Source of the DNA: Leucobacter sp.
GTDB taxonomy: Bacteria; Actinomycetota; Actinomycetes; Actinomycetales; Microbacteriaceae
Direction of reading: 5' to 3'
Assembly (NCBI GenBank): GCA_017990305.1
Contig: JAGNOB010000005.1
Span: 1 to 16,696, forward strand
Length of the DNA: 16,696 nucleotides
Shown here: positions 1 through 7,814 of the stretch, in pieces
Layout: every line of letters starts with the position of its first letter
How positions within the stretch are numbered: position 1 is the first letter of the stretch
Position numbers and translations under genes: made by a program
The notes under the pieces: generated by a model
Databases searched by the model: none
The model's input: only the letters and a program-made list of their open reading frames with translations
What the model was told of the DNA's origin: nothing

Positions 1-1
1 C

Positions 2-1141
2 CCCCGCCCCGCGACACTATTCGAGAAACCGGTCAAGCTCGCGGAAGCGGGCGAGCAGGTACGCGAGGCCCTCGGCGACAGAAGTGCGGCGATCGATTCG
101 CCACCGAAACTCTTGCGCGCGCTCCGTGCCGCCGGAGTCGAGGTGTCCTCAACCTCGCAGTGGGAGCTCGCCGACCACGATCATCCCGCAATTGCCCCGC
201 TTCTGACCTACAAGAAACTCGCGCGGCTGCTCTCCGCCAACGGCTGGAGTTGGATTGACGAGTGGGTGCGAGATGGCCGCTACCGCCCGGTGTACGTTCC
301 CGGTGGCGTTGTGACGGGACGGTGGGCCTCGAGCGGCGGGGGCGCACTCCAGCTCCCTCGCTCGCTGCGTCCAGCCCTCCGCGCAGACCCGGGCTGGAAG
401 CTCGTGACCGCCGACGTCTCACAGCTTGAGCCTCGCGTACTTGCCGCGATGTCTGGAGACCGAGCAATGGCTGCGGCCGGCCGCGGTAAGGATCTCTACT
501 CAGGCATCGTCGAGAGTGGTTCGATCGAGAGCCGAACAGAAGCGAAACTCGCGATGCTCGGTGCGATGTACGGTGCCACCTCCGGCGAGAGCGGCCGTTT
601 GGTGCCCCGATTGCGACGCGCCTTCCCTGAGGCGATGCGGCTCGTCGATCACGCCGCTGACACGGGTGAGCGCGGCGGGACTGTCACGACGTGGCTCGGC
701 AGGTCCTCACCCGACGCAGAGCCTGAGTGGCAAGCTTTGCAGGCAGCAGCGACCCTCCCGAGCGCAACACCGCGTGACGAGGAGCGCGCGCGCCGCGCTG
801 CCAGAGATCGCGGGAGATTCACGCGCAACTTCATCGTGCAGGGCACCGCCGCTGAGTGGGCGCTGGCCTGGCTCGCGGAGATCCGCAGACGGCTCACGGG
901 CTTCGACCCTGTCGACTCTGCGAATGCCGCACACCAATCTGGCCCGGTATTTGCTGCGGTACCCCATCTCGCGTTCTTTCTGCACGATGAAATCATCGTG
1001 CACACTCCAGCTGTGTACGCCGATGACGTCGCTATGGCGGTCACTGATGCCGCACACGCTGCGGCTCGGCTACTCTTCGGCGATGGTGCCGTCGACTTCC
1101 TGCTCGACATGCACACCTCCGAACGCGCAATCAAAGCGTGA
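2..1141 (+). CDS. PolI-type DNA polymerase (bifunctional 3'-5' exonuclease/DNA polymerase family), 5' end missing
   Basis: Partial gene: the reading frame is open from base 2 to the TGA at 1139-1141, so the N-terminal part, including any exonuclease domain, lies outside the window. Family A polymerase motifs are visible. Motif A is DVSQLEPRVLAAMSGD, with its Asp at 413-415. Motif B on the O-helix (533-574) keeps the Arg, Lys (R+4) and Tyr-Gly of the R-x3-K-x7-YG pattern. Motif C is HDEIIVHTP, with HDE at 983-991. The catalytic Asp residues of motifs A and C are both present, so it should be an active DNA polymerase acting on primed template, probably in repair. The O-helix position usually filled by Phe/Tyr (Phe762 in E. 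coli Pol I) is Leu here. The call as the short actinobacterial exonuclease/polymerase protein rather than full-length PolA rests on divergence from canonical PolA (motif A has EPR instead of ELR) and is an inference. A TTG codon at 113 could be read as a start but lies inside the domain. Confidence 0.88.
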   Translation, partial: PRPATLFEKPVKLAEAGEQVREALGDRSAAIDSPPKLLRALRAAGVEVSSTSQWELADHDHPAIAPLLTYKKLARLLSANGWSWIDEWVRDGRYRPVYVPGGVVTGRWASSGGGALQLPRSLRPALRADPGWKLVTADVSQLEPRVLAAMSGDRAMAAAGRGKDLYSGIVESGSIESRTEAKLAMLGAMYGATSGESGRLVPRLRRAFPEAMRLVDHAADTGERGGTVTTWLGRSSPDAEPEWQALQAAATLPSATPRDEERARRAARDRGRFTRNFIVQGTAAEWALAWLAEIRRRLTGFDPVDSANAAHQSGPVFAAVPHLAFFLHDEIIVHTPAVYADDVAMAVTDAAHAAARLLFGDGAVDFLLDMHTSERAIKA

Positions 1142-1369
1142 TGGGCATGGGGTCTTAGGCTGCTGTCCCCTACGCGGAGCTCACGCGGTGACACCTATCC
1201 GCTCGTGCTACTCATGTCCAGACCTGAGTGCTCCCTGACTCCCAGAGTGCGTCCACGAGTGTGGCATTTTGGAACGCATGAGTATAGGATCCGACTAGGA
1301 CTGAGTACCCGGGGACTCACCTCACCATTTCACGGGAGACAACCGACTGGTCCGGAAATGGGTGATGGC

Positions 1370-3967
1370 ATGCGCGCAAAAGAGTTGGACAAGCTCGTCG
1401 AGCATCTCCAGCGCAGGGACACAGTGCGCCTCGTTGCTGGCCGCGAATACGGTGCGACGAGCTTGCTCAACGAACTCGAAGCGAAGCTGGTCACGCTCGG
1501 TTTCTCCGTTGTCCGCATTGCTGGCGACCCTTCGGCAACCGAGGTGCGATTCTCTGCGATCCGCCAGGCACTGCTGGCTTCCGATCGGCTCCCGCCTCAG
1601 GCTTCTCAAGACGAAGTGAGGGACATTCTTGCGGTCGAGCTCAGTCGCACCCCCAATACCGTGCTCTTAATCGACGACTCCGAGCTCCTCGACATTCCCT
1701 CAGCGCAAGTACTCGCTCCGCTGTTCGACCGAACGAAGCTCGCTGCGGTGTTCGTCAGCGTTCCGTTCACACAGCTCAGTACCGAACAGCGAGTGGTCTC
1801 TCGAATACTGCGAGCAAACGCACGGGTCGATCTCAATGCACTCACGTTCGAACAGGTAGGGGTGCTCGCCGAGTCGCTTCTTGAGGCCCCAGTGAGCCCT
1901 GCGATCACGTCTGAGGTGTTCTCCATGTCGTCAGGCATCACTGGCGTAGCCTCTGAGATATTGCGCACTGCACAGGCGACCGGCAAGATTCGACGGGACG
2001 GAAGCCGCTGGACGCTCTCCGAGGGAAACCTGTGGAACCCCCACCTCGAGGAAAGCATCGAGCGCCTCCTTGCCCCGATCGAAAATACGGCGCTGCGACT
2101 GTTGCACGCGCTCGCGTTCGTGGGGAGCCTCACCGCGGAAGATCTCCACGACTTCGATCCCAGCTCCGCCGAGAGCCTGACTCGAAGCGGCCTCATCACT
2201 GCGTTCAAAGACCCGCAGGGAGTGTCGAGGGTGTCTCCGCGCCCCGCATTGATCGCAGACTATTTCCGGCAGCGCCCGTTCGATCTCCTGAGCATGGCGG
2301 CAACGAACCTGTTGGATGGCTTGATTGCGAGCCGCGGCGACGGGGCGGCCCGGGTCGCCCGTCAGGAGCTCAAGCTCGACGCACACGTGCGGCACTCGGA
2401 CACAGCGGAGACCCACAACGCCGGCCTCTCCCGATTTCTTCGGGAAGAGAATGAGCAGCAACTCGCTATCGCGTCGCGAGAGTGGCGTCGTCACCATGAC
2501 ACGCCACGGGCGCTCATCTATCTCGAGGCACTCCTGCAGTCAGGAAGGTATGTATCGACCGCCGTGGGTGTGCTCGAACGCACGCCCTCTGACGACGCCA
2601 GCGGCCCCGAGCTGCTCCAGCTCGCGCTCCACGAGCACATCCTCCAACGGGAAGCCTCCGCGCCGCAAACGCTTCACTCGCTGACGTTGCGGCGCCATCA
2701 CCCTGCCTACGCCGTCGCTCTCGACGCGTACGAAATCTATCTGAGGTTTTGTGATGAGGGCAGGGTCGCGAGCGTCGAAAAATGGCTGGAGGATCCCGGC
2801 GATGATCCGGTCGGCTTCTGCAAGACGATTGCTGAATACATCAGGGTGATGTCTGGCGAAACGCTCGAGCAGGTCGTTCCGAGCCCGCCGCTTGATGCGC
2901 CGCCGTTTCAGCACGTTATCGTCGAGCAGAATCGCCTTGTGCTGTTTATTAGGCAGGCAGTGAGCAATGACGAGCTTGAAGATCTTCTGTCTGACCCGCT
3001 CCAATTGGGTCCTGGGGAGGACCCGGTACCCTTCCTCGTGAACTCCTACGTGCGCTCACAGCTGCTCCTGGGGTTGGGCAGGGTCACTGAGGCCCGCCGC
3101 ACACTCAGCCAGGCGCTCTCAATCGGGGACTTCGATCTTCGCTACGCGGTGCTCTACGCAGCTATGCTCCGCTGGTCGGCGTTCTTGCATTTCCGAGAAG
3201 GTCGCGCAGATATCGCGGAGTCGCTACTCCGCGAGAGTCAGGATTACGCTACCGTTCGGGGCCCGATGCCGGGTATGCGGCCGGAATTCGGTGACGCACT
3301 CGGCGTGCTCCTCAGCGGCGACCGAGCCGCCGCAGGCGCCGCTTTCCTAGCCGAGGCGAACACGTGCTACGAGCAGTCATTCTTTGACGCCTCGTGGACG
3401 TCCGCGCGCTTCGCTTTCCAGCTCGATCCCGGCGAGGAAGCGCTCGAGATCATCGAACGGCTCAGCCGGGTGCCGTCTCAGTCATGGATTACGCCACTTC
3501 TCGAGTTCGCGCGATCAGCGATCCGGCAAGATCCGAGCATTTCGATCTACGTCTCGCGCTTCCGAACCCTTCCCGAACTCGTTGCCGCGGCAGATTTTCT
3601 CGACGACATCGGATTCGCGCACCGGGCACGTGGAACAGAGATCTCCCCGGAGTTCGCGCAGGCTTTGGCTGAGGCGCGTGACACGCTGCACATCTCCCGC
3701 GAGCCGCTCAGCCGGGTGACTTTTCGGGAGACCCCGCTACCCGTCGACAATCTGACCCCGCGGGAGCGCGAAATTGCGCCACTCACCGCAACACTGAGTA
3801 ATCGGGAGATTGCGAACCGCCTTACGCTCAGCATTCGAACCGTTGAGAACCACATAGCGCGCTCGATGAAAAAACTTGGCCTCACCTCGCGGGCCGACCT
3901 CAGTGCTGCTCTCGCGGCCTCTGCAAAAGCAGGTGGCGGGGCCCAGCAGTTTCGGGCACAGAACTGA
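1370..3967 (+). CDS. Large LuxR-family transcriptional regulator with degenerate ATPase domain
   Basis: About 865 residues. The C-terminus is a LuxR/GerE helix-turn-helix: LTPREREIAPL, then LSNREIANRLTLSIRTVENH and IARSMKKLGL, about residues 795-845. The N-terminus resembles the AAA/STAND ATPase of LAL (MalT-like) regulators. The Walker B-like run is VLLIDDSELLD (Asp102-Asp103). The Walker A region reads VAGREYGATSLL (residues 22-33), with Ala where the catalytic Lys belongs and glycines missing. The middle (about residues 280-790) is helical and probably TPR-like, as in this class. The frame is open back to a GTG at 1205, but conserved sequence begins around 1370. ATG1358 is an in-frame alternative four codons upstream. 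A weak promoter-like TATAGG at 1283-1288 fits a 5' leader of 60-75 bases. The target genes and ligand are unknown. It is a solitary regulator with no partner on its strand. Confidence 0.85.
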   Translation: MRAKELDKLVEHLQRRDTVRLVAGREYGATSLLNELEAKLVTLGFSVVRIAGDPSATEVRFSAIRQALLASDRLPPQASQDEVRDILAVELSRTPNTVLLIDDSELLDIPSAQVLAPLFDRTKLAAVFVSVPFTQLSTEQRVVSRILRANARVDLNALTFEQVGVLAESLLEAPVSPAITSEVFSMSSGITGVASEILRTAQATGKIRRDGSRWTLSEGNLWNPHLEESIERLLAPIENTALRLLHALAFVGSLTAEDLHDFDPSSAESLTRSGLITAFKDPQGVSRVSPRPALIADYFRQRPFDLLSMAATNLLDGLIASRGDGAARVARQELKLDAHVRHSDTAETHNAGLSRFLREENEQQLAIASREWRRHHDTPRALIYLEALLQSGRYVSTAVGVLERTPSDDASGPELLQLALHEHILQREASAPQTLHSLTLRRHHPAYAVALDAYEIYLRFCDEGRVASVEKWLEDPGDDPVGFCKTIAEYIRVMSGETLEQVVPSPPLDAPPFQHVIVEQNRLVLFIRQAVSNDELEDLLSDPLQLGPGEDPVPFLVNSYVRSQLLLGLGRVTEARRTLSQALSIGDFDLRYAVLYAAMLRWSAFLHFREGRADIAESLLRESQDYATVRGPMPGMRPEFGDALGVLLSGDRAAAGAAFLAEANTCYEQSFFDASWTSARFAFQLDPGEEALEIIERLSRVPSQSWITPLLEFARSAIRQDPSISIYVSRFRTLPELVAAADFLDDIGFAHRARGTEISPEFAQALAEARDTLHISREPLSRVTFRETPLPVDNLTPREREIAPLTATLSNREIANRLTLSIRTVENHIARSMKKLGLTSRADLSAALAASAKAGGGAQQFRAQN

Positions 3968-4215
3968 GGGAGCCTCGTCACGCTGCTGAGCCACAAACGC
4001 ACAGCACACACATCGGGCGCGCTGTCGAAACTACTCACTGCATCGCAGGGGCGACTACCTAGTACTCAGTCGCCGCCGCGCTATCCGCCAAGATCACTAC
4101 GCAAACTCGTAAGAATTCCACGCAAACAGGGTATGTTTCCCCCCTCCCCTGCCTCATCCGCCGTAGAGTCATACGTAGCCCGGTCAATGACGCAGGGCTG
4201 TTCATCGCAATTACA

Positions 4216-4321
4216 GATACCTTCCCCCAAATTCGGTATCGCGTATGAACAAGGTTTGATGTGTGGGGAGCGGGCTTCCCCCCATTCGCTTCCCCCAAAT
4301 ATTGCGACTCCCCACACATCA
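4216..4321 (+). ncRNA. Candidate C-rich-loop small RNA (6C-like)
   Basis: Two consecutive hairpins each display the motif TTCCCCCAAAT in a loop. Hairpin 1 has arms GATACC (4216-4221) and GGTATC (4235-4240) with loop TTCCCCCAAATTC. Hairpin 2 has a perfect 14-bp stem, 4257-4270 with 4308-4321. Inside it a small TCGC/GCGA stem (4286-4289 with 4304-4307) again exposes TTCCCCCAAAT, and a bulge carries a CCCCCC run. Known biology: the 6C RNA of actinobacteria is defined by two stem-loops with C-rich loops that base-pair with G-rich mRNA sites. Assignment to that family is inference from architecture, since I could not compare it with a covariance model. The strand is chosen because the C-rich face is on plus. 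No convincing promoter or T-tract was found, so the transcript ends are unknown. Confidence 0.4.
4257..4321. repeat. Perfect 14-bp inverted repeat with 37-base loop
   Basis: The left arm TGATGTGTGGGGAG (4257-4270) is exactly complementary to the right arm CTCCCCACACATCA (4308-4321). It could be the closing stem of the candidate small RNA or a structure separating the two convergent genes. Without a T-run it is not a classical intrinsic terminator. Confidence 0.85.
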
Positions 4322-4375
4322 GGCCGTCTCACCTCATGGGCTCGCAGACGCCCTCGCAGGGAAGACACGCTGCGC

Positions 4376-5839
4376 TCAGCGCACGCTCATATCAGGCGCC
4401 ACGATGCCGTACTCGTTTCTGAGAACCGAACGCGCTGCGTACCATCCGACAAGCCCGTGAACGCCGGGGCCTGGGGCAGCCGACGAAGAGCAGAGATAGA
4501 TCCCCGGCGACGGAGTTCGCCAGGGGTCCGCGGCGACCGTGGGCCGAGCAAGCAACTGCCGCAGTGAAACCTCCCCGGAGCTAAAGTCGCCACCGATGTA
4601 ATTGTGGTTCTCGACACCAAGCTCAGCCGCCGTAGTGACCTTGTGCTCCGTGACCCGATCACGGAACCCCGGGGCAAACCGCTCGATCTGCGCAAACACG
4701 GCCTCAGTGGCATCACGCACTGATCCACGGGGAACGTGCGTGTAGCTCGAGACGGCATGGACATCGGGGGCATTGCGCACGACGTCGAAGGCAGCTGTCT
4801 GCGCAAGCAGCACGTAGGGCCGCTCTGCGTGCTGGCCGCGGGCAACAGCCCGCTCGGCCTCGGCTATCTCTGCACGCGTCCCTCCGAGATGCACGGTCGG
4901 TGCTTGCGCAACCCGGGGGTCCCGCCACGGGATTGGGCCGTCAAGCACGAAGTCGACCTTGGTCGCGGCATTGCCGTAGCGAAACCTTTCCAGCCGTGCC
5001 GCGTAGCGAGACGGCAGGCGCTCTCCGGCGATCCTGGCGAGCGCGCGCGCCGACGTATCGAACAGCTTCACGTCAAAGCCGTCGAGCTCGCCGATGTCTG
5101 TGATTTCGTGGCTCGTTTCGAACCGACCGCCGTGCGCGAGCACGTCTGCGACGAGGGCGTCCGTAATGGCCTGTGAGCCGCCGACGGGGACTGGCCATCC
5201 GCTCGCGTGCCCCAGCGCACCCAGCACGAAGGCCACGCCGGCGTTGGCGAGCCCCGGCATCGGACCAATGTTGTGCGCGGCGACGCCTGCGATCAGTGCG
5301 GGCGCTGCTGCCTCACGAAACCGAACGTTCCAGAGTGGTGAGCCTTGTTCGAGCGTACGCACCCCAAATGCGGCAGCCGCCAGGATATCCTTCGGCCACC
5401 GGAGCAGCGCGCCGCCGAGTGCGAGATCGATCGCTCCTTCGAGTCGGCGAAGCACCGGCCGGTACAGACGGGCGTAAGATTCGCCATCACGGCCGAGCTC
5501 CGCGACAGTGCGTTCGAGGTCGCGGTAGGCAATCGCAGCGCGGTCTCCAGCTGCACCATCTAGCGGGTGCGCGTACGACGCTTCTGGGACGACGAACTCG
5601 ATCCGCCGATCGAGCTGAAACTCACGGAAGAAATCTGTTGCGAGGGCCATCGGGTGAATCGCAGAGCACACGTCGTGCAGCACTCCCGGCACGACGTGTG
5701 CTTCCGTGCGTGCGCCCCCGCCGACAGTGTCATTGGCCTCAAAAACCGTAACCGCTACGCCCGCGCGAGCGAGCGTAGCGGCAGCGGCAAGCCCGTTTGG
5801 TCCGGAACCAACAATGGCCGCCCCGCGCGATGACTGCAT
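4376..5839 (-). CDS. Phytoene dehydrogenase-like FAD-dependent oxidoreductase
   Basis: About 487 residues from the ATG at 5839. The frame extends to 5920, but that would overlap the desaturase gene. The Rossmann dinucleotide motif is at the N-terminus: AIVGSGPNGLAAAATLARAGVAVTVFE, with the G-x-G-x-x-G at residues 11-16 and the ribose-binding Glu at 34. It is followed by GGGARTE. The C-terminal FAD signature APGPGVHGLVGW resembles the closing motif of CrtI-type desaturases and related NAD(P)/FAD oxidoreductases (COG1233 type). The cellular substrate cannot be read from sequence. No carotenoid genes (crtB, crtE) lie nearby, so a lipid or isoprenoid role is only suggested by the upstream acyl desaturase. 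Only 34 bases separate it from that gene, which suggests co-transcription. A ribosome binding site is weak (AAGAA just upstream of ATG). Confidence 0.85.
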   Translation of the reverse strand: MQSSRGAAIVGSGPNGLAAAATLARAGVAVTVFEANDTVGGGARTEAHVVPGVLHDVCSAIHPMALATDFFREFQLDRRIEFVVPEASYAHPLDGAAGDRAAIAYRDLERTVAELGRDGESYARLYRPVLRRLEGAIDLALGGALLRWPKDILAAAAFGVRTLEQGSPLWNVRFREAAAPALIAGVAAHNIGPMPGLANAGVAFVLGALGHASGWPVPVGGSQAITDALVADVLAHGGRFETSHEITDIGELDGFDVKLFDTSARALARIAGERLPSRYAARLERFRYGNAATKVDFVLDGPIPWRDPRVAQAPTVHLGGTRAEIAEAERAVARGQHAERPYVLLAQTAAFDVVRNAPDVHAVSSYTHVPRGSVRDATEAVFAQIERFAPGFRDRVTEHKVTTAAELGVENHNYIGGDFSSGEVSLRQLLARPTVAADPWRTPSPGIYLCSSSAAPGPGVHGLVGWYAARSVLRNEYGIVAPDMSVR

Positions 5840-5873
5840 AGTTCTTGAGTGTAGTCGTCGCTGGGAAACCGGG

Positions 5874-6992
5874 TTACGCTCGGCGGTACTCCGCGGTGAT
5901 CGGGCATTCGAAGGGGTCACGGGCTGCGAGGCCCACCCTGTTGAGGTACTCGATCACGATCGCGTATGAGCGGAGCAGCGAGGTTTCCGTGTACGGCACG
6001 CCAAGGGTCTTGCAGTGTTCGCGCACGAGCACGCGCACCTTCGAGAGGTTGGGTCGGGCCATGTTCGGGAAGAGGTGGTGCTCGACCTGGTAGTTCAGGC
6101 CGCCCATGAGTGTGGTTGCCCACCAACCGCCCTTGATGTTGCGCGAGGTGCGGACCTGCTTGGAGAAGAAGTCAAGCTTGGCGTCATGGGCGATAACGGG
6201 CATGCCCTTGTGGTTCGGCGCGAATGATGCGCCCATGTAGACGCCGAACACGGCGAACTGCACGCCCATGAACGCGAACGCCAACCCCAGCGGCAGGAAC
6301 ATGAATACTGGTACGAGGATCACGACAAAGCGCGCAGCGATAATCGACAGTTCGATCCAACGGCCCTTGATCGGCTCACGTCGGAAGAGGTGAACCAGAC
6401 TGTGCCTGTGCAGGTTCAGGCCTTCGAGCGTGAGCAGCGGGAAAAACAGCCAGCCCTGACGCTGCGTGATGAAGCGAACAATGCCACGCGCTTTAACAGC
6501 GTCTTCCTCGATGAAAGAGATCGTGTCGATCTCAATGTCGGGGTCCTTGCCGACGCGGTTGGGGTTCGAGTGGTGGCGGGTGTGCTTCGAATCCCACCAG
6601 GAATAACTCATGCCGATACTCGCCGCGAGCACCCGGGCCAGCCTGTCATTCGCTGGTCCTGTCGACAGGATCTGGCGGTGAGCAGCCTCGTGAGTCAGGA
6701 ACGCGATCTGAGTGAACAGCAGCGCGAAGGCTGCAGCCATCAGCAGCTGGAACCAGCTGTCGCCGAGCAGGATTGAGCCCGTAATCGTCGCCGCGAGACC
6801 GAGCGCGATGCCGACGCCGACGAGCGCGTAGAACCAGGGGGCGCGAGCGTACAGCCCGGATTCACGCGCGACCTGCGAGATGCTGGAGTATGCCTTCGCC
6901 ACGGGGGGAAAGTCTTCGGCGCGTGCCCGCGTGTAACGCAGCGGCCCGAGGCCATCTAATGTCTGAGGAGCGGTCGTCGTCATGAGCGGCAC
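5874..6992 (-). CDS. Membrane fatty acid (acyl-CoA/acyl-lipid) desaturase
   Basis: 372 residues from a GTG at 6992; an ATG at 6983 is the alternative (369 residues). GGGAA about six bases before the GTG favours 6992. The three histidine clusters of the membrane di-iron desaturase family are intact: HEAAH (residues 101-105), HTRHH (137-141) and QVEHH (302-306). The QxxHH form of the third box is typical of front-end or DesA3-like desaturases. Hydrophobic segments lie between them (about 54-76, 84-100, 218-255). It should insert a double bond into a membrane fatty acyl chain using O2 and an electron donor not encoded here. It is followed closely by an FAD oxidoreductase gene in the same direction. 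Regioselectivity cannot be told from the sequence. Confidence 0.92.
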   Translation of the reverse strand: MPLMTTTAPQTLDGLGPLRYTRARAEDFPPVAKAYSSISQVARESGLYARAPWFYALVGVGIALGLAATITGSILLGDSWFQLLMAAAFALLFTQIAFLTHEAAHRQILSTGPANDRLARVLAASIGMSYSWWDSKHTRHHSNPNRVGKDPDIEIDTISFIEEDAVKARGIVRFITQRQGWLFFPLLTLEGLNLHRHSLVHLFRREPIKGRWIELSIIAARFVVILVPVFMFLPLGLAFAFMGVQFAVFGVYMGASFAPNHKGMPVIAHDAKLDFFSKQVRTSRNIKGGWWATTLMGGLNYQVEHHLFPNMARPNLSKVRVLVREHCKTLGVPYTETSLLRSYAIVIEYLNRVGLAARDPFECPITAEYRRA

Positions 6993-7177
6993 CTATTCCC
7001 GTTCCGAGCTGCTAGATGAGCCGCTCTGGTCAAGCCACTGGCAGTTGCCGATCGCTGGCCTCAGCGTACCCCGGGGCCTGTACCCGGAGCTGCATGTACT
7101 CGACTTCACAGCTCCGAGCCACTCGCTGGTGGGCAGGACGATGACTGCGCTGGCGCAGCTCAGCCGGACCGCGCGGC

Positions 7178-7771
7178 CTAGGCTCGGTCGCCGCTCGCGG
7201 CTTCGGCGCTGCTCGCTGCCGACTCTGTCAGCAACCGCCAGAGGGCGGCTCGGCGCCTCTCCACCGAGTCCACCTCGCCGTAGAGCAGTTCGACCTGGAT
7301 GCTATCGACGACGCCGAGGTATGACTGCGCGAGATGATCCTGCTCGGCCTCGCTGAGCGTCCCCCGCAGCCGAGCCCGGAAGAGCGAGTCGATTTCCGCG
7401 AGGAACGCCCGGTAGTGGTTGATGATTGACTCTCGGATCGCGAGCGGAGGCGCATACGCGGTGCGCAGCAGGAACCGCAGGCTCGCCGCCGCACGGTACC
7501 GCTCGGTGACGCGTTCGAGGTAGACCCCTCCCGGCAGATCGCCGCGATCGTCAGCGAAGCAGGTCGCGACGAACTCGCGCTCGGCGCTGAGGGACATCTC
7601 GAGCGCAGCGGAGACAAGGTCGTCCTTGCCGGCGAAGTGGGAGTACAGGGAAGCCTTGCGCATCCCCGCCATGCGGGCGATCTCGCCAAGCGAAGAGCCG
7701 TCATACCCGCGATCGGCGAGCAGATCTAGGGCGGCAACGCAGACGCGTCTCGCAGCGGGGCTCAGCGACAT
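7178..7771 (-). CDS. TetR-family transcriptional repressor
   Basis: 197 residues from the ATG at 7771 (MSLSPAARRVC...). A GTG at 7792 in the same frame adds seven residues but has no ribosome binding site. The N-terminal TetR DNA-binding domain is clear: ALDLLADRGYDGSSLGEIARMAGMRKASLYSHFAGKDDLVSAAL, with the helix-turn-helix around residues 28-48 including the YSHFAGKDDL signature. The C-terminal ligand domain is divergent, as usual. It starts 43 bases after the stop of the MFS exporter on the same strand, so the two are probably one transcript. The palindrome upstream of the exporter (9053-9070) is its likely operator, giving autoregulated drug-responsive control. The inducer is unknown. Confidence 0.93.
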   Translation of the reverse strand: MSLSPAARRVCVAALDLLADRGYDGSSLGEIARMAGMRKASLYSHFAGKDDLVSAALEMSLSAEREFVATCFADDRGDLPGGVYLERVTERYRAAASLRFLLRTAYAPPLAIRESIINHYRAFLAEIDSLFRARLRGTLSEAEQDHLAQSYLGVVDSIQVELLYGEVDSVERRRAALWRLLTESAASSAEAASGDRA

Positions 7772-7814
7772 AGTTTCCGTGTACTCCCTCACTGTTCATG
7801 TGCGCCGAGTTCGG

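Larger units (their letters stand above)
3968..4375. other. Gene-free convergent intergenic region rich in C-runs and dyads
   Basis: This stretch lies between the 3' ends of the LuxR gene (plus) and the flavoprotein gene (minus). Short ORFs here lack ribosome binding sites and show no recognisable protein. It is less GC-rich than its flanks and holds repeated runs of five or six C. They occur near 4138 (TTTCCCCCCTCCCC), at 4221-4232 and 4289-4300 (both CTTCCCCCAAAT), and at 4275-4288 (CTTCCCCCCATTCG). The two inverted repeats listed separately also lie here. I see no clear T-tailed terminator for either flanking gene. Confidence 0.7.

Noticed and set aside
426..1238. Plus-strand frame of 270 codons overlapping the polymerase gene
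   Set aside because: It lies out of frame inside a gene whose polymerase motifs are intact; it is Ser/Arg-rich with no domain.
4257..4321. Miniature transposable element bounded by the 14-bp inverted repeat
   Set aside because: No target-site duplication is evident at the ends, and the C-rich loop motif shared with the neighbouring hairpin fits an RNA structure better.
4059..4567. Short ORFs on both strands in and around the gap after the LuxR gene
   Set aside because: No ribosome binding sites, no recognisable protein, and they run through the hairpins or into the flavoprotein gene.
5840..5920. N-terminal extension of the FAD oxidoreductase
   Set aside because: It would overlap the end of the desaturase gene; the Rossmann motif begins right after the ATG at 5839, as is normal for the family.
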